Of a stretch of 64,000 nt of DNA, positions 8,839 through 20,228 are shown piece after piece. The notes beneath the pieces were generated by a model that did no database searches, was not told the origin of the DNA, and saw only the letters and a list, made by a program, of their open reading frames with translations. Position numbers and translations under genes: made by a program. The DNA comes from Allobranchiibius huperziae (lineage in GTDB: Bacteria; Actinomycetota; Actinomycetes; Actinomycetales; Dermatophilaceae): the NCBI RefSeq assembly GCF_013410455.1, contig NZ_JACCFW010000001.1, positions 760,929 to 824,928 of the forward strand, in the 5' to 3' direction. The first letter of the stretch is position 1. Each line of letters begins with the position of its first letter.

Positions 8839-10158
8839 TCAGCGGCAGCGGATCAGGCCCAGGCCGGCTTTCGTGGCGAGCACCCGTCGTACGGCGGTCT
8901 CCACGACGCCCGAGAACGCCCGGTCCGCCGTCATCCGCGTCAGCAGTCCGCGCGTGAGCCCGGGGGCGAGGTCGGGCGCCGCGGTCAACAACACGTCGCC
9001 GCCGGCCTGCACGAACCGCACGGCCCGCTCGCCCACCGGGGTGGCCGCGAGGGCAGGCGTGTCGACGTCGTCGGTGATGACCAGCCCGGCGAAACCCAGC
9101 CTGCCGCGTAGAAGCCCGGTCACCACCGCGCGCGAGAACACGGCCGGCTGTTGGGCGTCCAGGCGCGGGTAGCGCGCCGAGGAGACCATCACCGCCTGGG
9201 CGCCCGCGCTGATGCCCGCGGCGAACGGCCCGAGGTAGGGGTCGGTGGTGCTCGCGACCGGGTCGGTGATGCCGGTCGAGCTGGTGTCGGTGTTGTTGGT
9301 GATCCGGCCGAGGCCCGGGAAGTGCTTGAGCGTGGCGGCCACCTGCGAGGACCGCATCCCGCGCACCACGTCACCGACGGCCCCCGCGACGACCCCGGGG
9401 TCGCTGCCGTACTCGCGGTGGAACGCGCCGATCGGTGCGTTCCGGGTGCCGATCGCCGCGGGCACGGTGTCGGCCACGGGTGCCAGGTCGAGATTGAGAC
9501 CCGCGGCATGCAGGGACCGGGCGAACGACGCGGCGTACGCCGTACGCGCAGCCGGGGACATCCGGGCCTGGGCCGTGGCCGACTCGATGGCCGGGAATCC
9601 GCTGCCGCGCAGCTCCTGCACCTGCCCGCCCTCCTGATCGGCGGCGACGAGCAGGCCGGGGGAGCCGGTGCTGCTCGCCTGCGCCTGCACGGCCGCCGAC
9701 GCGGCGCTCACCGCCGCGGACCCCTGCCAGCCGCCGGCGTAGTAGACCGAACCGACGTGCGATACGGCGATCGCGCGCCGCACGGCGCCGGCACCGCCGG
9801 TCGTCATCCCCACCATCACCAGTTGACCGGCACGTTGCGCGGGAGTCATCCGGTCCACGATCGAGTCGATGCAGGTGGCCGGTTTCGACGGCGCGCCCGC
9901 GCGCCTCGACGGTGTCGAGGTGCGGGTGGGTGTGCGCGTCGGGGTGCCGGACGACGACCCGTGGGCGCGGGACGTCGACGGTGCCGCCGAGGTCGTGGAG
10001 GTCGACGGTGTCGGCTGAGCCGACGGGGTCGCGCTCGTCGTGCGGACCTGGGCGGCCGAGTCGCGCGCCGACGATGCCGAGTCGCCGCCACCGGAACACG
10101 CGGCGAGCGTGAGCGCCACGGGCAGTGCGAGCGGCGCGAGACGGCGGCGGCCGGTCAC
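8839..10158 (-). CDS. GH3-family beta-N-acetylglucosaminidase-like lipoprotein (LpqI/NagZ type)
   Basis: 439 residues. A short basic leader (VTGRRRLAPLALPVALT) ends in the lipobox LAAC, so it is probably an acylated surface lipoprotein. A Ser/Thr/Arg-rich linker follows up to about residue 90, then a GH3 catalytic domain. Key motifs are LLVAADQEGGQVQEL, KHFPGLGRITNNTDTSS (the mycobacterial LpqI form of the NagZ loop) and the nucleophile strand GLVITDDVDTPALA. Likely role: trimming GlcNAc from peptidoglycan fragments. I chose GTG 10158, four bases inside the upstream methyltransferase stop (GTGA overlap), because it gives a perfect lipoprotein signal; the frame extends upstream without coding sense. 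Confidence 0.88.
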   Translation of the reverse strand: MTGRRRLAPLALPVALTLAACSGGGDSASSARDSAAQVRTTSATPSAQPTPSTSTTSAAPSTSRAHGSSSGTPTRTPTRTSTPSRRAGAPSKPATCIDSIVDRMTPAQRAGQLVMVGMTTGGAGAVRRAIAVSHVGSVYYAGGWQGSAAVSAASAAVQAQASSTGSPGLLVAADQEGGQVQELRGSGFPAIESATAQARMSPAARTAYAASFARSLHAAGLNLDLAPVADTVPAAIGTRNAPIGAFHREYGSDPGVVAGAVGDVVRGMRSSQVAATLKHFPGLGRITNNTDTSSTGITDPVASTTDPYLGPFAAGISAGAQAVMVSSARYPRLDAQQPAVFSRAVVTGLLRGRLGFAGLVITDDVDTPALAATPVGERAVRFVQAGGDVLLTAAPDLAPGLTRGLLTRMTADRAFSGVVETAVRRVLATKAGLGLIRCR

Positions 10159-11378
10159 AGCGGCGTCACGACCAGCACGACCTGCGCGCCGCCGACCCGG
10201 GTGATGACGATGGTGGTCGTCCGATCGCCCTGCAGGCGCAGTTGTCGGCGCAGCTGGTCGGCGTCCAAGGAGACCCCGCGCTTCTTGATGGTGAGGGTGC
10301 CGGTGTCCCGGTCGCGCAACAACGCGCGAAGCCCCTTGAGGTTGTAGGGCATGGCGTCGGTGATGGCGTAGCGGCGCGCCCAGGGCAGCTGGACGTCGGC
10401 GAGCCCGGTGACGTACCCGACGCCCGGTGACAGCTCCCGGCCGTCGGCCGCGTTGACGAGGGCTCCCACGAGACCCGCCCGGATCACGGCGCGGTCCGGC
10501 TCGTAGAGGTAGGGGCCGAGGCGGGCGAGCTCCGCGGGCAGCGGCTGGGCGCCCAGTGCGTCGCGTTCGGTCACGAGCGCGGTGACATGCTCGCGCACGA
10601 CGCAGGCGGTGCGCCCGGGCGTCCGCACGGTGGCGCCGGCCCAGAGCGCGCACTCCAGCACCTCCCCGTCGTACGACGTCCACTGCGCCTCGACCCCGGC
10701 CGGCACGGCCGCGTGCGGGAAGGACGGGCTGAGCTTGGCCCCGGCGGCGGGGGTGCGGGTGAGGTAGCCGCGGACGTCGTCCCACGATGGACTGATGTCC
10801 TCCAGCCGGAAGAGCCGGCGGGTGCGGCCCTGGGCGTCGGCCACCCCGGGCGTCCGTCGCGCAGGGTCGAGCCAGATGCCACAGCCGCGGGCGTCCTCAC
10901 CGCTCGGGATCGCGACGTCGTGCGCGGCCGTGTGCTGCACCTGGGCCCGCGGCCAGTGGCGCAGGTTGACGGCGGCGATGGCCGCGGTCGCCTCGTCGGT
11001 GTCGACGGCTGTGAGGGCGATCCCGGCCTTCGCGAGCGCGATGGCGTCGGCCCCGATGCCGCAGCCCAGGTCGTAGACGTGGCGTACCCCGGCCTCGACG
11101 AACCGGGTCGCGTGGTGGGCGGCGATCCGTGTCCGGGTGGCCTGCTCCAGGCCGTCGCGGGTGAAGAGCATCTCGCGGGCCGCCGCACCGAACTTGGGCA
11201 CGGCCCGGGCGCGCAGGTCGGACTGGGTGAGCGCCGCGGAGACCAGCTCGGCGTCGAAACCCTCGCCCCTCAACCTGGTGGCCAGGGACATCGCCTCGGA
11301 CGCGTCGTACGGTGGCAGCGACTGCAGCAGACCCCACCCCTCGCCCGACGCGAGCCGGTGCACCAGGGCGGGATCCAT
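10155..11378 (-). CDS. Class I SAM-dependent methyltransferase with THUMP-like C-terminal domain
   Basis: 407 residues. The SAM site is VYDLGCGIGADAIALAKAG near residue 101, followed by the acidic loop AVDTDEATAA. The C-terminal segment (TIKKRGVSLDADQLRRQL plus strand-rich end) fits the THUMP-like domain found in this actinobacterial family, suggesting an RNA substrate. The target is unknown. Start is uncertain: ATG 11387 or 11378. I prefer 11378 because CAGAAT lies seven bases upstream of it, like other apparent leaderless starts here. It is coupled to the LpqI-like gene downstream and divergent from groES. Confidence 0.82.
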   Translation of the reverse strand: MDPALVHRLASGEGWGLLQSLPPYDASEAMSLATRLRGEGFDAELVSAALTQSDLRARAVPKFGAAAREMLFTRDGLEQATRTRIAAHHATRFVEAGVRHVYDLGCGIGADAIALAKAGIALTAVDTDEATAAIAAVNLRHWPRAQVQHTAAHDVAIPSGEDARGCGIWLDPARRTPGVADAQGRTRRLFRLEDISPSWDDVRGYLTRTPAAGAKLSPSFPHAAVPAGVEAQWTSYDGEVLECALWAGATVRTPGRTACVVREHVTALVTERDALGAQPLPAELARLGPYLYEPDRAVIRAGLVGALVNAADGRELSPGVGYVTGLADVQLPWARRYAITDAMPYNLKGLRALLRDRDTGTLTIKKRGVSLDADQLRRQLRLQGDRTTTIVITRVGGAQVVLVVTPL

Positions 11379-11439
11379 GGCGGACATTCTGACGTACGAC
11401 GCGCCCGTGACGACCGCTGCCGCGGCCCTTCGTGCGGGT

Positions 11440-11466
11440 TTGGCACTCGAGTTGCACGAGTGCTAA
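11440..11466 (+). promoter_or_regulatory. CIRCE operator 1 (HrcA site) upstream of groES
   Basis: TTGGCACTC, nine bases, GAGTGCTAA. This differs from the CIRCE consensus (TTAGCACTC-N9-GAGTGCTAA) by one base. It lies about 160 bp before groES. CIRCE is bound by HrcA, which represses chaperonin genes until heat shock. Confidence 0.93.
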
Positions 11467-11481
11467 CGCCCGGCATAGATT
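11452..11481 (+). promoter_or_regulatory. Probable groESL promoter overlapping CIRCE
   Basis: TTGCAC at 11452-11457 and TAGATT at 11476-11481, 18 bases apart. The -35 box lies in the spacer of CIRCE 1, and the predicted start of transcription falls just before or inside CIRCE 2, so HrcA binding would block the promoter. The hexamers are not perfect, so this is a moderate call. Confidence 0.5.
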
Positions 11482-11486
11482 CAGGG

Positions 11487-11513
11487 CTGGCACTCCCCCT
11501 GGGACAGTGCCAG
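11487..11513 (+). promoter_or_regulatory. CIRCE-like operator 2 upstream of groES
   Basis: CTGGCACTC, nine bases, CAGTGCCAG: same nine-base spacing, arms complementary at eight of nine positions. It sits 20 bp downstream of CIRCE 1. Double CIRCE sites are known in front of groESL in streptomycetes; this copy is more degenerate than the first. Confidence 0.75.
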
Positions 11514-11625
11514 TGCAGGCACCGAGGCCGACCCCGCGACGGCGTCCTCGATCGGCCTTCACCGGCGAGGGCCCAGGGACCACCAACTCCCTGCCATCGG
11601 CAGGCCACCAAGGAAGGTCCCCACC

Positions 11626-11919
11626 GTGTCGGTCAACATCACGCCGCTCGAAGACCGCGTCGTCGTCAAGTCCGTCGAGGCCGAGCAGACCACCGCCTCC
11701 GGCCTGGTCATCCCGGACACCGCCAAGGAGAAGCCCCAAGAGGGCGAGGTCCTGGCCGTCGGCCCGGGTCGCATCGACGACCACGGCAACCGTGTCCCCC
11801 TGGACGTCGCCGTCGGCGACAAGGTCATCTACAGCAAGTACGGCGGCACCGAGGTGAAGTACTCCGGCGAGGAGCTGCTCATCCTCTCCGCCCGCGACAT
11901 CCTCGCGGTCGTCAAGTAA
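11626..11919 (+). CDS. groES: Co-chaperonin GroES
   Basis: 97 residues, full length. It caps the GroEL ring. It opens with [20 protein letters not shown], has the mobile-loop region [20 protein letters not shown] and ends with [15 protein letters not shown] 11626 is preceded by AAGGAAGG at 11610-11617, eight bases away, which fixes the start. Regulated by the two CIRCE elements upstream and followed after 149 bp by groL. Confidence 0.98.
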   Translation: MSVNITPLEDRVVVKSVEAEQTTASGLVIPDTAKEKPQEGEVLAVGPGRIDDHGNRVPLDVAVGDKVIYSKYGGTEVKYSGEELLILSARDILAVVK

Positions 11920-11924
11920 TTCCC

Positions 11925-11944
11925 GTCGTCACGTAGCTGACGAC
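11925..11944 (+). other. Short hairpin in the groES-groL gap
   Basis: GTCGTCA, six-base loop, TGACGAC, starting five bases after the groES stop. The arms are perfect but short and there is no T-run. It could be an mRNA processing or attenuation site in the bicistronic message. Low confidence. Confidence 0.35.
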
Positions 11945-12059
11945 ATCTCGTACGTCGCACGCCCCGGCTGTGGGCCCGTCATCAACACTGCCGGGCCCGC
12001 CGCCGGGGCGTCGTCGTACCAGCCGCCTGCCTCCCCGCACGCACCCACGAAACACTTAA

Positions 12060-13688
<1,629 letters not shown>

Positions 13689-13717
13689 GCCGAGCTGATC
13701 CGAGCTGAATCGCACGA

Positions 13718-13755
13718 ACGACGGGCTCCCAGCCATCCGGCTGGGAGCCCGTCGT
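13718..13755 (+). terminator. Strong terminator after groL
   Basis: Perfect 17-bp stem (ACGACGGGCTCCCAGCC and its complement) with a four-base loop, 30 bp after the groL stop. There is no strong T-tract after it, usual for high-GC actinobacteria. It could also serve the converging S4 gene, whose stop lies 17 bp to the right. Confidence 0.9.
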
Positions 13756-13771
13756 CCCGTGTGAGGGGGCC

Positions 13772-14005
13772 TCATCCGGCGACGACGTGCACCTCGACGT
13801 CGTCCAGACGTACGACGGCGCCCACCGGCACCGCCCGCGCGCGCCGGGTCTCGACCTGCCCGTCCACGAGCACCTCGCCGCCCTGGATCAGCGCGCGCGC
13901 CTGCGCACCGTCCTGCACGACCCCGGCCAGTTTGAGCAGCTGGCCGAGGCGGATCGATGCGTCGCGGATGGGCACCTGCAGGGGAGCTGTCGTCATGCCG
14001 GACAT
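13772..14005 (-). CDS. Small S4-domain RNA-binding protein (YbcJ-like)
   Basis: About 77 residues, almost entirely one S4 domain: [20 protein letters not shown], then [18 protein letters not shown] and [11 protein letters not shown]4 domains bind structured RNA, often rRNA or tRNA. Start uncertain: ATG 14005 (MSGMTTAP), 13996 (MTTAP) or GTG 14029; no ribosome-binding site decides. It lies between groL and the sigma factor, the place where mycobacteria have whiB3, so the local gene order differs here. Confidence 0.85.
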   Translation of the reverse strand: MSGMTTAPLQVPIRDASIRLGQLLKLAGVVQDGAQARALIQGGEVLVDGQVETRRARAVPVGAVVRLDDVEVHVVAG

Positions 14006-14118
14006 GGTGTCAGGCGCCCGACACGCCACCCCCGCGATTGACGGCGCGTATGCGGGGCTGGTTACGGTGGACTGCTATCGCGCGTCGACCAAGGACCCGG
14101 TGGGTCCGAAGGAGCCAG

Positions 14119-14790
14119 ATGAGTCTCGGCGGTTCGCAGCCGACGCCCCACGAGACGTGGGGCCCTGCGGCGACCCTCGGCGACGACGTAACGAAATCGA
14201 TTCGACCCACGATGGAACCGGCGGACGCGCAGATTCCGCTGTGCGACCTGGTGGCAGAAGCCTGCGATGGGGATGCGGCGGCCACCGACCAGCTGATGGC
14301 AGCTGTGCACCAGATCGCCCTCCGGTATGCACGCGGGCGACTCGGACGGCACTCGGCTGCCACCCATGCGGCCGCGGATGCCGCGCAGGAGGTGTGTGTG
14401 GCCGTCTTGACCGCACTTCCGCGCTATGTCGACCGCGGGCTGCCCTTCGAGGCGTTCGTCTACCGGATCGCCGCCAACAAGGTGGCCGATGTGCAGCGCG
14501 CCGTGATGCGCGGCCCGCAGCCCACCGACGAGGTGCCCGAATCGGTCGACACCGCACCCGGACCCGAGGCCGCCGCCGTCGCCGGCGAGCAGGCGGACCG
14601 GATCTGGAAGCTGCTGCACAAGCTCTCGCCGCAGCACCGCGAGATCCTCACCCTGCGGGTCGCCGTCGGCATGAGCGCCGACGAGACGGCCGCCGCGCTG
14701 GGGATGACGGCCGGTGCCGTCAGGGTCGCTCAGCACCGTGCACTGACGCGGTTGCGCTCGCTGCTCCCCACCGGGGGTGAGGCGCTGTGA
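14119..14790 (+). CDS. sigD: Sigma-70 family RNA polymerase sigma factor, SigD/ShbA-like
   Basis: 223 residues, ECF-size. Region 2 spans about residues 45-115 ([13 protein letters not shown] to [19 protein letters not shown]). Region 4 is the HTH near residues 160-215 ([20 protein letters not shown], then [20 protein letters not shown]). ATG 14119 is chosen because AAGGAG precedes it at 14109-14114; a second ATG lies at 14212. Its place just before an anti-sigma gene and guaB matches mycobacterial sigD and, from memory, streptomycete shbA, which drives the principal sigma gene. The name rests on that synteny. Confidence 0.85.
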   Translation: MSLGGSQPTPHETWGPAATLGDDVTKSIRPTMEPADAQIPLCDLVAEACDGDAAATDQLMAAVHQIALRYARGRLGRHSAATHAAADAAQEVCVAVLTALPRYVDRGLPFEAFVYRIAANKVADVQRAVMRGPQPTDEVPESVDTAPGPEAAAVAGEQADRIWKLLHKLSPQHREILTLRVAVGMSADETAAALGMTAGAVRVAQHRALTRLRSLLPTGGEAL

Positions 14791-15635
14791 CACCCCCCTC
14801 CATCCACCGCATCCAGAGCGACGACGAGCTGCTGGACCGGATCGGCTCGCGCGCCACGGCCCGCGACGGCGTACCCGACGACGATCTGACCGACCTGCTC
14901 ATCGGCTGGGTCGCCCACGTGGACGACGCGCCCGCGGCAGCGTCGGACAAGACGCCCGGACGCTATGCCCGCACCCGGCGCGGCGGCGTGCGCGCCGGCG
15001 TCGCCGCCGCGGTGCTCGTCGGCACGCTGTCGGTGAGCGGTATGGCCGCCGCGGTGACCAGCACCACCGTGCCGGTGCTGCAACAGCTGGGTCAGGTGAC
15101 CAGGGGACTGGTCTTCGTGCCGCCCGATGCCGCCACCCAGCACCAGACGCCGTCGCCGGGCGCGCCGATCGCCGACGGCACGGCCACCACGTTCCTCACC
15201 GCGCCCCCGCCGCCCGGCACGCCGCAGGATCGCTACACGAGCTCGGCGTCAGCGTTGTCGCCGTCCTCGATCTTTCGCCGCCCGGCTCCTGGGTCGACGT
15301 CCTCCCGGCGACCGACGTCCTCCCGGACCGCGCCCACCTCGACACCGCCGCTCACGTCGAAGCCCACGACGACCGCGCCCACGACGCCTCCGAGGACCAC
15401 GGCGCCCACCACAGCGCCGACGTTCACCGTGACCCCGACCACGCCTCCGACGTCGACCGGTTCGCCCACCGGCACCTCGGGGCCGACCCGCACCGTGCGG
15501 CCGACCATGCCGACGAGCCCGGGCGCGAGTTCGCCGACCACGACGGTCCCGACGAGCCCGACGCCGCGGCTGTCCACGTCGACGTCCTCCTCGCCGCCGG
15601 CGCCGTCCTCGACCCCCGCGGGCAGCGCCGGCTGA
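14787..15635 (+). CDS. Membrane-anchored anti-sigma factor, RsdA-like
   Basis: 282 residues, overlapping the sigma gene by GTGA. The cytosolic N-terminal part (about 65 residues) contains [17 protein letters not shown] and [14 protein letters not shown], an amphipathic sigma-binding region. One membrane span follows ([20 protein letters not shown]). The outer part is about 180 residues, extremely rich in Thr, Pro and Ser, like the Ala/Pro-rich extracellular tail of mycobacterial RsdA. It presumably holds the sigma factor at the membrane until proteolysis. No HxxxCxxC zinc motif is present, consistent with the RsdA class. Confidence 0.78.
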   Translation: MTPPSIHRIQSDDELLDRIGSRATARDGVPDDDLTDLLIGWVAHVDDAPAAASDKTPGRYARTRRGGVRAGVAAAVLVGTLSVSGMAAAVTSTTVPVLQQLGQVTRGLVFVPPDAATQHQTPSPGAPIADGTATTFLTAPPPPGTPQDRYTSSASALSPSSIFRRPAPGSTSSRRPTSSRTAPTSTPPLTSKPTTTAPTTPPRTTAPTTAPTFTVTPTTPPTSTGSPTGTSGPTRTVRPTMPTSPGASSPTTTVPTSPTPRLSTSTSSSPPAPSSTPAGSAG

Positions 15636-17210
<1,575 letters not shown>

Positions 17211-17255
17211 CCCGCGCCCCAGCGGCGCGTTTCGGGCCGCAGCGGGTGCGACCGC

Positions 17256-17261
17256 TAACCT
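17256..17261 (+). promoter_or_regulatory. -10 box for apparently leaderless guaB3
   Basis: TAACCT ends six bases before GTG 17268, the same spacing as at guaB. There is no Shine-Dalgarno sequence in front of the start. Confidence 0.55.
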
Positions 17262-17267
17262 GACGCG

Positions 17268-18389
17268 GTGAGTGAGATCGAGATCGGCCGCGGCAAACGA
17301 GGACGTCGGGCGTATTCGTTCGACGACGTGGCGGTTGTGCCGTCGCGACGCACCCGGGATCCCGAGGAGGTGTCGGTCTCCTGGCAGATCGACGCCTACC
17401 ACTTCGAGCTGCCGGTGATGGCCGCGCCGATGGACTCGGTGATGTCGCCGGCCTCCGCGATCGCGCTCGGCCAGCTCGGCGGACTGCCGGTGCTCGACCT
17501 CGAGGGCCTCTGGACCCGCTACGAGTCGCCCGAGCCGCTGCTGGCCGAGATCGCCTCCCTGGATCCGGCCAACGCGACCGCGCGGATGCGCGAGCTCTAC
17601 GACAAGCCGATCCGGCCCGACCTGATCGAGTTGCGGCTGAAGGAGATTCGCGGATCCGGGTGCACGGTCGCCGGCGCGTTGTCGCCGCAGCGCACCCAGG
17701 AGCACTGGCGCACGGTGGTCGACGCCGGTGTCGACCTCTTCGTCATCCGGGGCACCACGGTGTCGGCGGAGCACGTCTCGGGCCGCGCCGAGCCGCTGAA
17801 CCTCAAGCGCTTCATCTACGAGCTCGACGTGCCGGTCATCGTCGGCGGCGTGGCGACGTACACCGCCGCGCTGCACCTGATGCGCACCGGCGCCGCCGGC
17901 GTCCTGGTCGGCTTCGGCGGGGGAGCGGCGCACACCACGCGGCGTACCCTCGGCATCCACGCACCCCTCGCGTCGGCGGTCGCCGACATCGCGGCCGCGC
18001 GCCGTGACTACATGGACGAGACCGGCGGGCGCTACGTGCACGTCATCGCCGACGGTGGCCTCGGCACCAGCGGCGACGTGGTCAAGGCCGTCGCCTGCGG
18101 CGCCGACGCGGTTATGCTCGGCGCGGCACTGGCCCGCTCGACCGAGGCACCGGGGCGTGGCTTCCACTGGGGCTCCGAGGCGCACCACCACGACCTGCCG
18201 CGCGGCGAACGGGTCGAGGTCGGCACCGTCGGCACCCTGGAGCAGATCCTGACCGGCCCCGGGCAGTCCGCCGACGGCTCCACCAACATGGTCGGGGCGC
18301 TGCGCCGCGCCATGGCCACCACCGGATACTCCGATCTGAAGGAGTTCCAGCGGGTCGAGGTCGTCGTCGCCCCGTACCAGCGCAGCTGA
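17268..18389 (+). CDS. guaB3: GuaB3-family IMP dehydrogenase-related protein
   Basis: 373 residues, IMPDH barrel without CBS domains. It opens with EIGRGKRGRRAYSFDDVAVV and keeps barrel signatures MAAPMDSVMSPASAIALGQL and VIADGGLGTSGDVVKAVACG. The loop that carries the catalytic Cys in IMPDH (SICTTR) reads AAHTTR here, so that nucleophile is absent, as I recall for mycobacterial GuaB3. The reaction catalysed is therefore uncertain. It lies between guaB and choD, the conserved actinobacterial order. Confidence 0.93.
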   Translation: MSEIEIGRGKRGRRAYSFDDVAVVPSRRTRDPEEVSVSWQIDAYHFELPVMAAPMDSVMSPASAIALGQLGGLPVLDLEGLWTRYESPEPLLAEIASLDPANATARMRELYDKPIRPDLIELRLKEIRGSGCTVAGALSPQRTQEHWRTVVDAGVDLFVIRGTTVSAEHVSGRAEPLNLKRFIYELDVPVIVGGVATYTAALHLMRTGAAGVLVGFGGGAAHTTRRTLGIHAPLASAVADIAAARRDYMDETGGRYVHVIADGGLGTSGDVVKAVACGADAVMLGAALARSTEAPGRGFHWGSEAHHHDLPRGERVEVGTVGTLEQILTGPGQSADGSTNMVGALRRAMATTGYSDLKEFQRVEVVVAPYQRS

Positions 18390-18432
18390 CAATTCGGCGC
18401 GCCGATCGGCTTCCCTCAGTGACCGCGGTCAC

Positions 18433-18459
18433 CTACTGTGCAGTAACTACTGCTGAGTA
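18433..18459 (+). promoter_or_regulatory. Tandem dyad operator candidate upstream of the GMC oxidoreductase
   Basis: Two similar 13-bp palindromic units, CTACTGTGCAGTA (18433-18445) and CTACTGCTGAGTA (18447-18459), with a 14-bp period. The perfect palindrome GACCGCGGTC lies just upstream at 18421-18430. All are in the 96-bp gap before the oxidoreductase, the position expected for a repressor site. Confidence 0.5.
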
Positions 18460-18485
18460 GCCGGCCGCGACGAGGGAAGCGATGG

Positions 18486-20216
18486 ATGGCGATGACGACG
18501 TACGACCATGACGTAGTGGTGATCGGCTCCGGGTTCGGTGGTTCCGTGGCGGCGCTGCGGGCGGCGGAGAAGGGCTACGACGTCCTGGTCTACGAAGCCG
18601 GACGCCGTTTCGAGGACTCCGACTTCGCGAAGACCTCCTGGGACGTGCGCAAGTACCTGTGGGCGCCGGCGTTCAAGTGCTTCGGCGTGCAGCGCTACCA
18701 CCGGCTTCCCGACGTGATGGTCCTGGCCGGCGCCGGTGTGGGCGGGGGATCGCTCAACTACGCGAACACGCTCTACAAGCCGCCGACCCCGTTCTTCCAG
18801 GACCCGCAGTGGGCGGGCATCACCGATTGGGAGGACGAGCTCACCCCGCACTACGACGTAGCGCGCAGGATGCTCGGCGTGGTCGAGGACAACCCGTGCT
18901 GGGGCGCCGCCGAGGAGATCATGCAGAACGCGGCCGCACAGCTCGGCGCGTCCAACACCTTCCGCAAGACGCCCGTCGGGGTGTTCTTCGGTGAGGCCGG
19001 CAAGACCGTGCCGGACCCGTATTTCGGCGGCGAGGGCCCGGAGCGCACCGGTTGCACCGAGTGCGGCAACTGCATGGTCGGCTGCCGGGTCGGGGCGAAG
19101 AACACGCTGATGAAGAACTACCTGGCGCTCGCCGAGCGCAAGGGCGTGCGGATCGAGCCGATGCGCACGGTGGTGCGCCTGGAGTCGCTGGGCGGCGACG
19201 AGGGGTTCCGCGTCACCACCCGGTCCACGGGAGCGTGGGTGCGCGCCGATCGGCGTACCGTCACCGCCCGGCGTGTGGTGCTCGCGGCAGGCACCTGGGG
19301 CACCCAGCAGTTGCTGCACCGGATGAAGGCCGACGGGTCGCTGCCGCGGCTGTCCGACCGGCTCGGTGTGCTCACCCGCACCAACTCCGAGGAGCTGGGC
19401 GGGGCCGCCGCCGTACGAGTCCCCGCCGACCCCGCTGTCGACCTCACCAAGGGCGTTGCGATCACCACCTCGTTCCACCTCGACGGCGACACCCACGTGG
19501 AGAACTGCCGCTACGCCAAGGGCTCGAACCTGATGGGGCTGCTGTCGACCCTGCTGATCAACGGCGACAAGTCCCTGCCCGGCAGGACCGGGGAGCTGCT
19601 CACCGCGTTCGCGAAGCAGCCGATCCGGCTCAGCCGTGCCCTCGGCCCGAAGTGGAGCGAGCGCACCATCATCGCGCTGGTCATGCAGTCGCTGGACAAC
19701 TCGATCACGGTCGGCGCAAAGCGACGGCTGGGCCGGGTCCGCCTGACCAGCACGCAGGGTCACGGTGAACCCAACCCGAGCTGGATCCCGACCGGACACA
19801 AGGCGATCCGCGCGATCAGCGATCAGCTGAGCAAGCTCGGCGACGTCGACGTGGTGCCCGGCGCGTGCTGGCCGGAGTTCCTGGGGATGCCGATGACCGC
19901 GCACTTCCTCGGCGGCGTCACCATCTCCGACTCGCCGCGGACCGGCGTCATCGACCCGTATCAGCGGGTCTGGGGCTACCCGGCCTTGTCGGTGGTCGAC
20001 GGCGCGGCGGTCTCGGCCAACCTGGGCGTCAACCCCTCGCTCACCATCACCGCTCAGGCTGAGCGTGCCCTCGCGATGTGGCCCGCCAAGGGCGCGGACG
20101 ACGGACGACCCACTCAGGGTGCGGCGTACGAACGAGTGCCCGCTCCGGCGGCGCGGGTGCCGGGCACGCCGCTCGGCATCCCGCAGGTGCCGGCGAAGGT
20201 GCCGACCGCGGTCTGA
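18486..20216 (+). CDS. choD: GMC-family FAD oxidoreductase, ChoD-like (cholesterol oxidase family)
   Basis: 576 residues. The FAD-binding motif is VVVIGSGFGGSVAALRAAEKG at the N-terminus, with the second GMC signature LAGAGVGGGSLNYANTLY near residue 80. A cysteine cluster (CTECGNCMVGC, residues about 190-200) matches what I remember of mycobacterial ChoD, as does the C-terminal GVIDPYQRVWGYPALSVVDG. Location after guaB3 agrees. The family oxidises 3-hydroxysteroids or other alcohols; the actual substrate here is unknown and no sterol genes surround it. No signal peptide. GAGGGAAG precedes the start. Confidence 0.85.
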   Translation: MAMTTYDHDVVVIGSGFGGSVAALRAAEKGYDVLVYEAGRRFEDSDFAKTSWDVRKYLWAPAFKCFGVQRYHRLPDVMVLAGAGVGGGSLNYANTLYKPPTPFFQDPQWAGITDWEDELTPHYDVARRMLGVVEDNPCWGAAEEIMQNAAAQLGASNTFRKTPVGVFFGEAGKTVPDPYFGGEGPERTGCTECGNCMVGCRVGAKNTLMKNYLALAERKGVRIEPMRTVVRLESLGGDEGFRVTTRSTGAWVRADRRTVTARRVVLAAGTWGTQQLLHRMKADGSLPRLSDRLGVLTRTNSEELGGAAAVRVPADPAVDLTKGVAITTSFHLDGDTHVENCRYAKGSNLMGLLSTLLINGDKSLPGRTGELLTAFAKQPIRLSRALGPKWSERTIIALVMQSLDNSITVGAKRRLGRVRLTSTQGHGEPNPSWIPTGHKAIRAISDQLSKLGDVDVVPGACWPEFLGMPMTAHFLGGVTISDSPRTGVIDPYQRVWGYPALSVVDGAAVSANLGVNPSLTITAQAERALAMWPAKGADDGRPTQGAAYERVPAPAARVPGTPLGIPQVPAKVPTAV

Positions 20217-20228
20217 CAGCGTCCAGGG

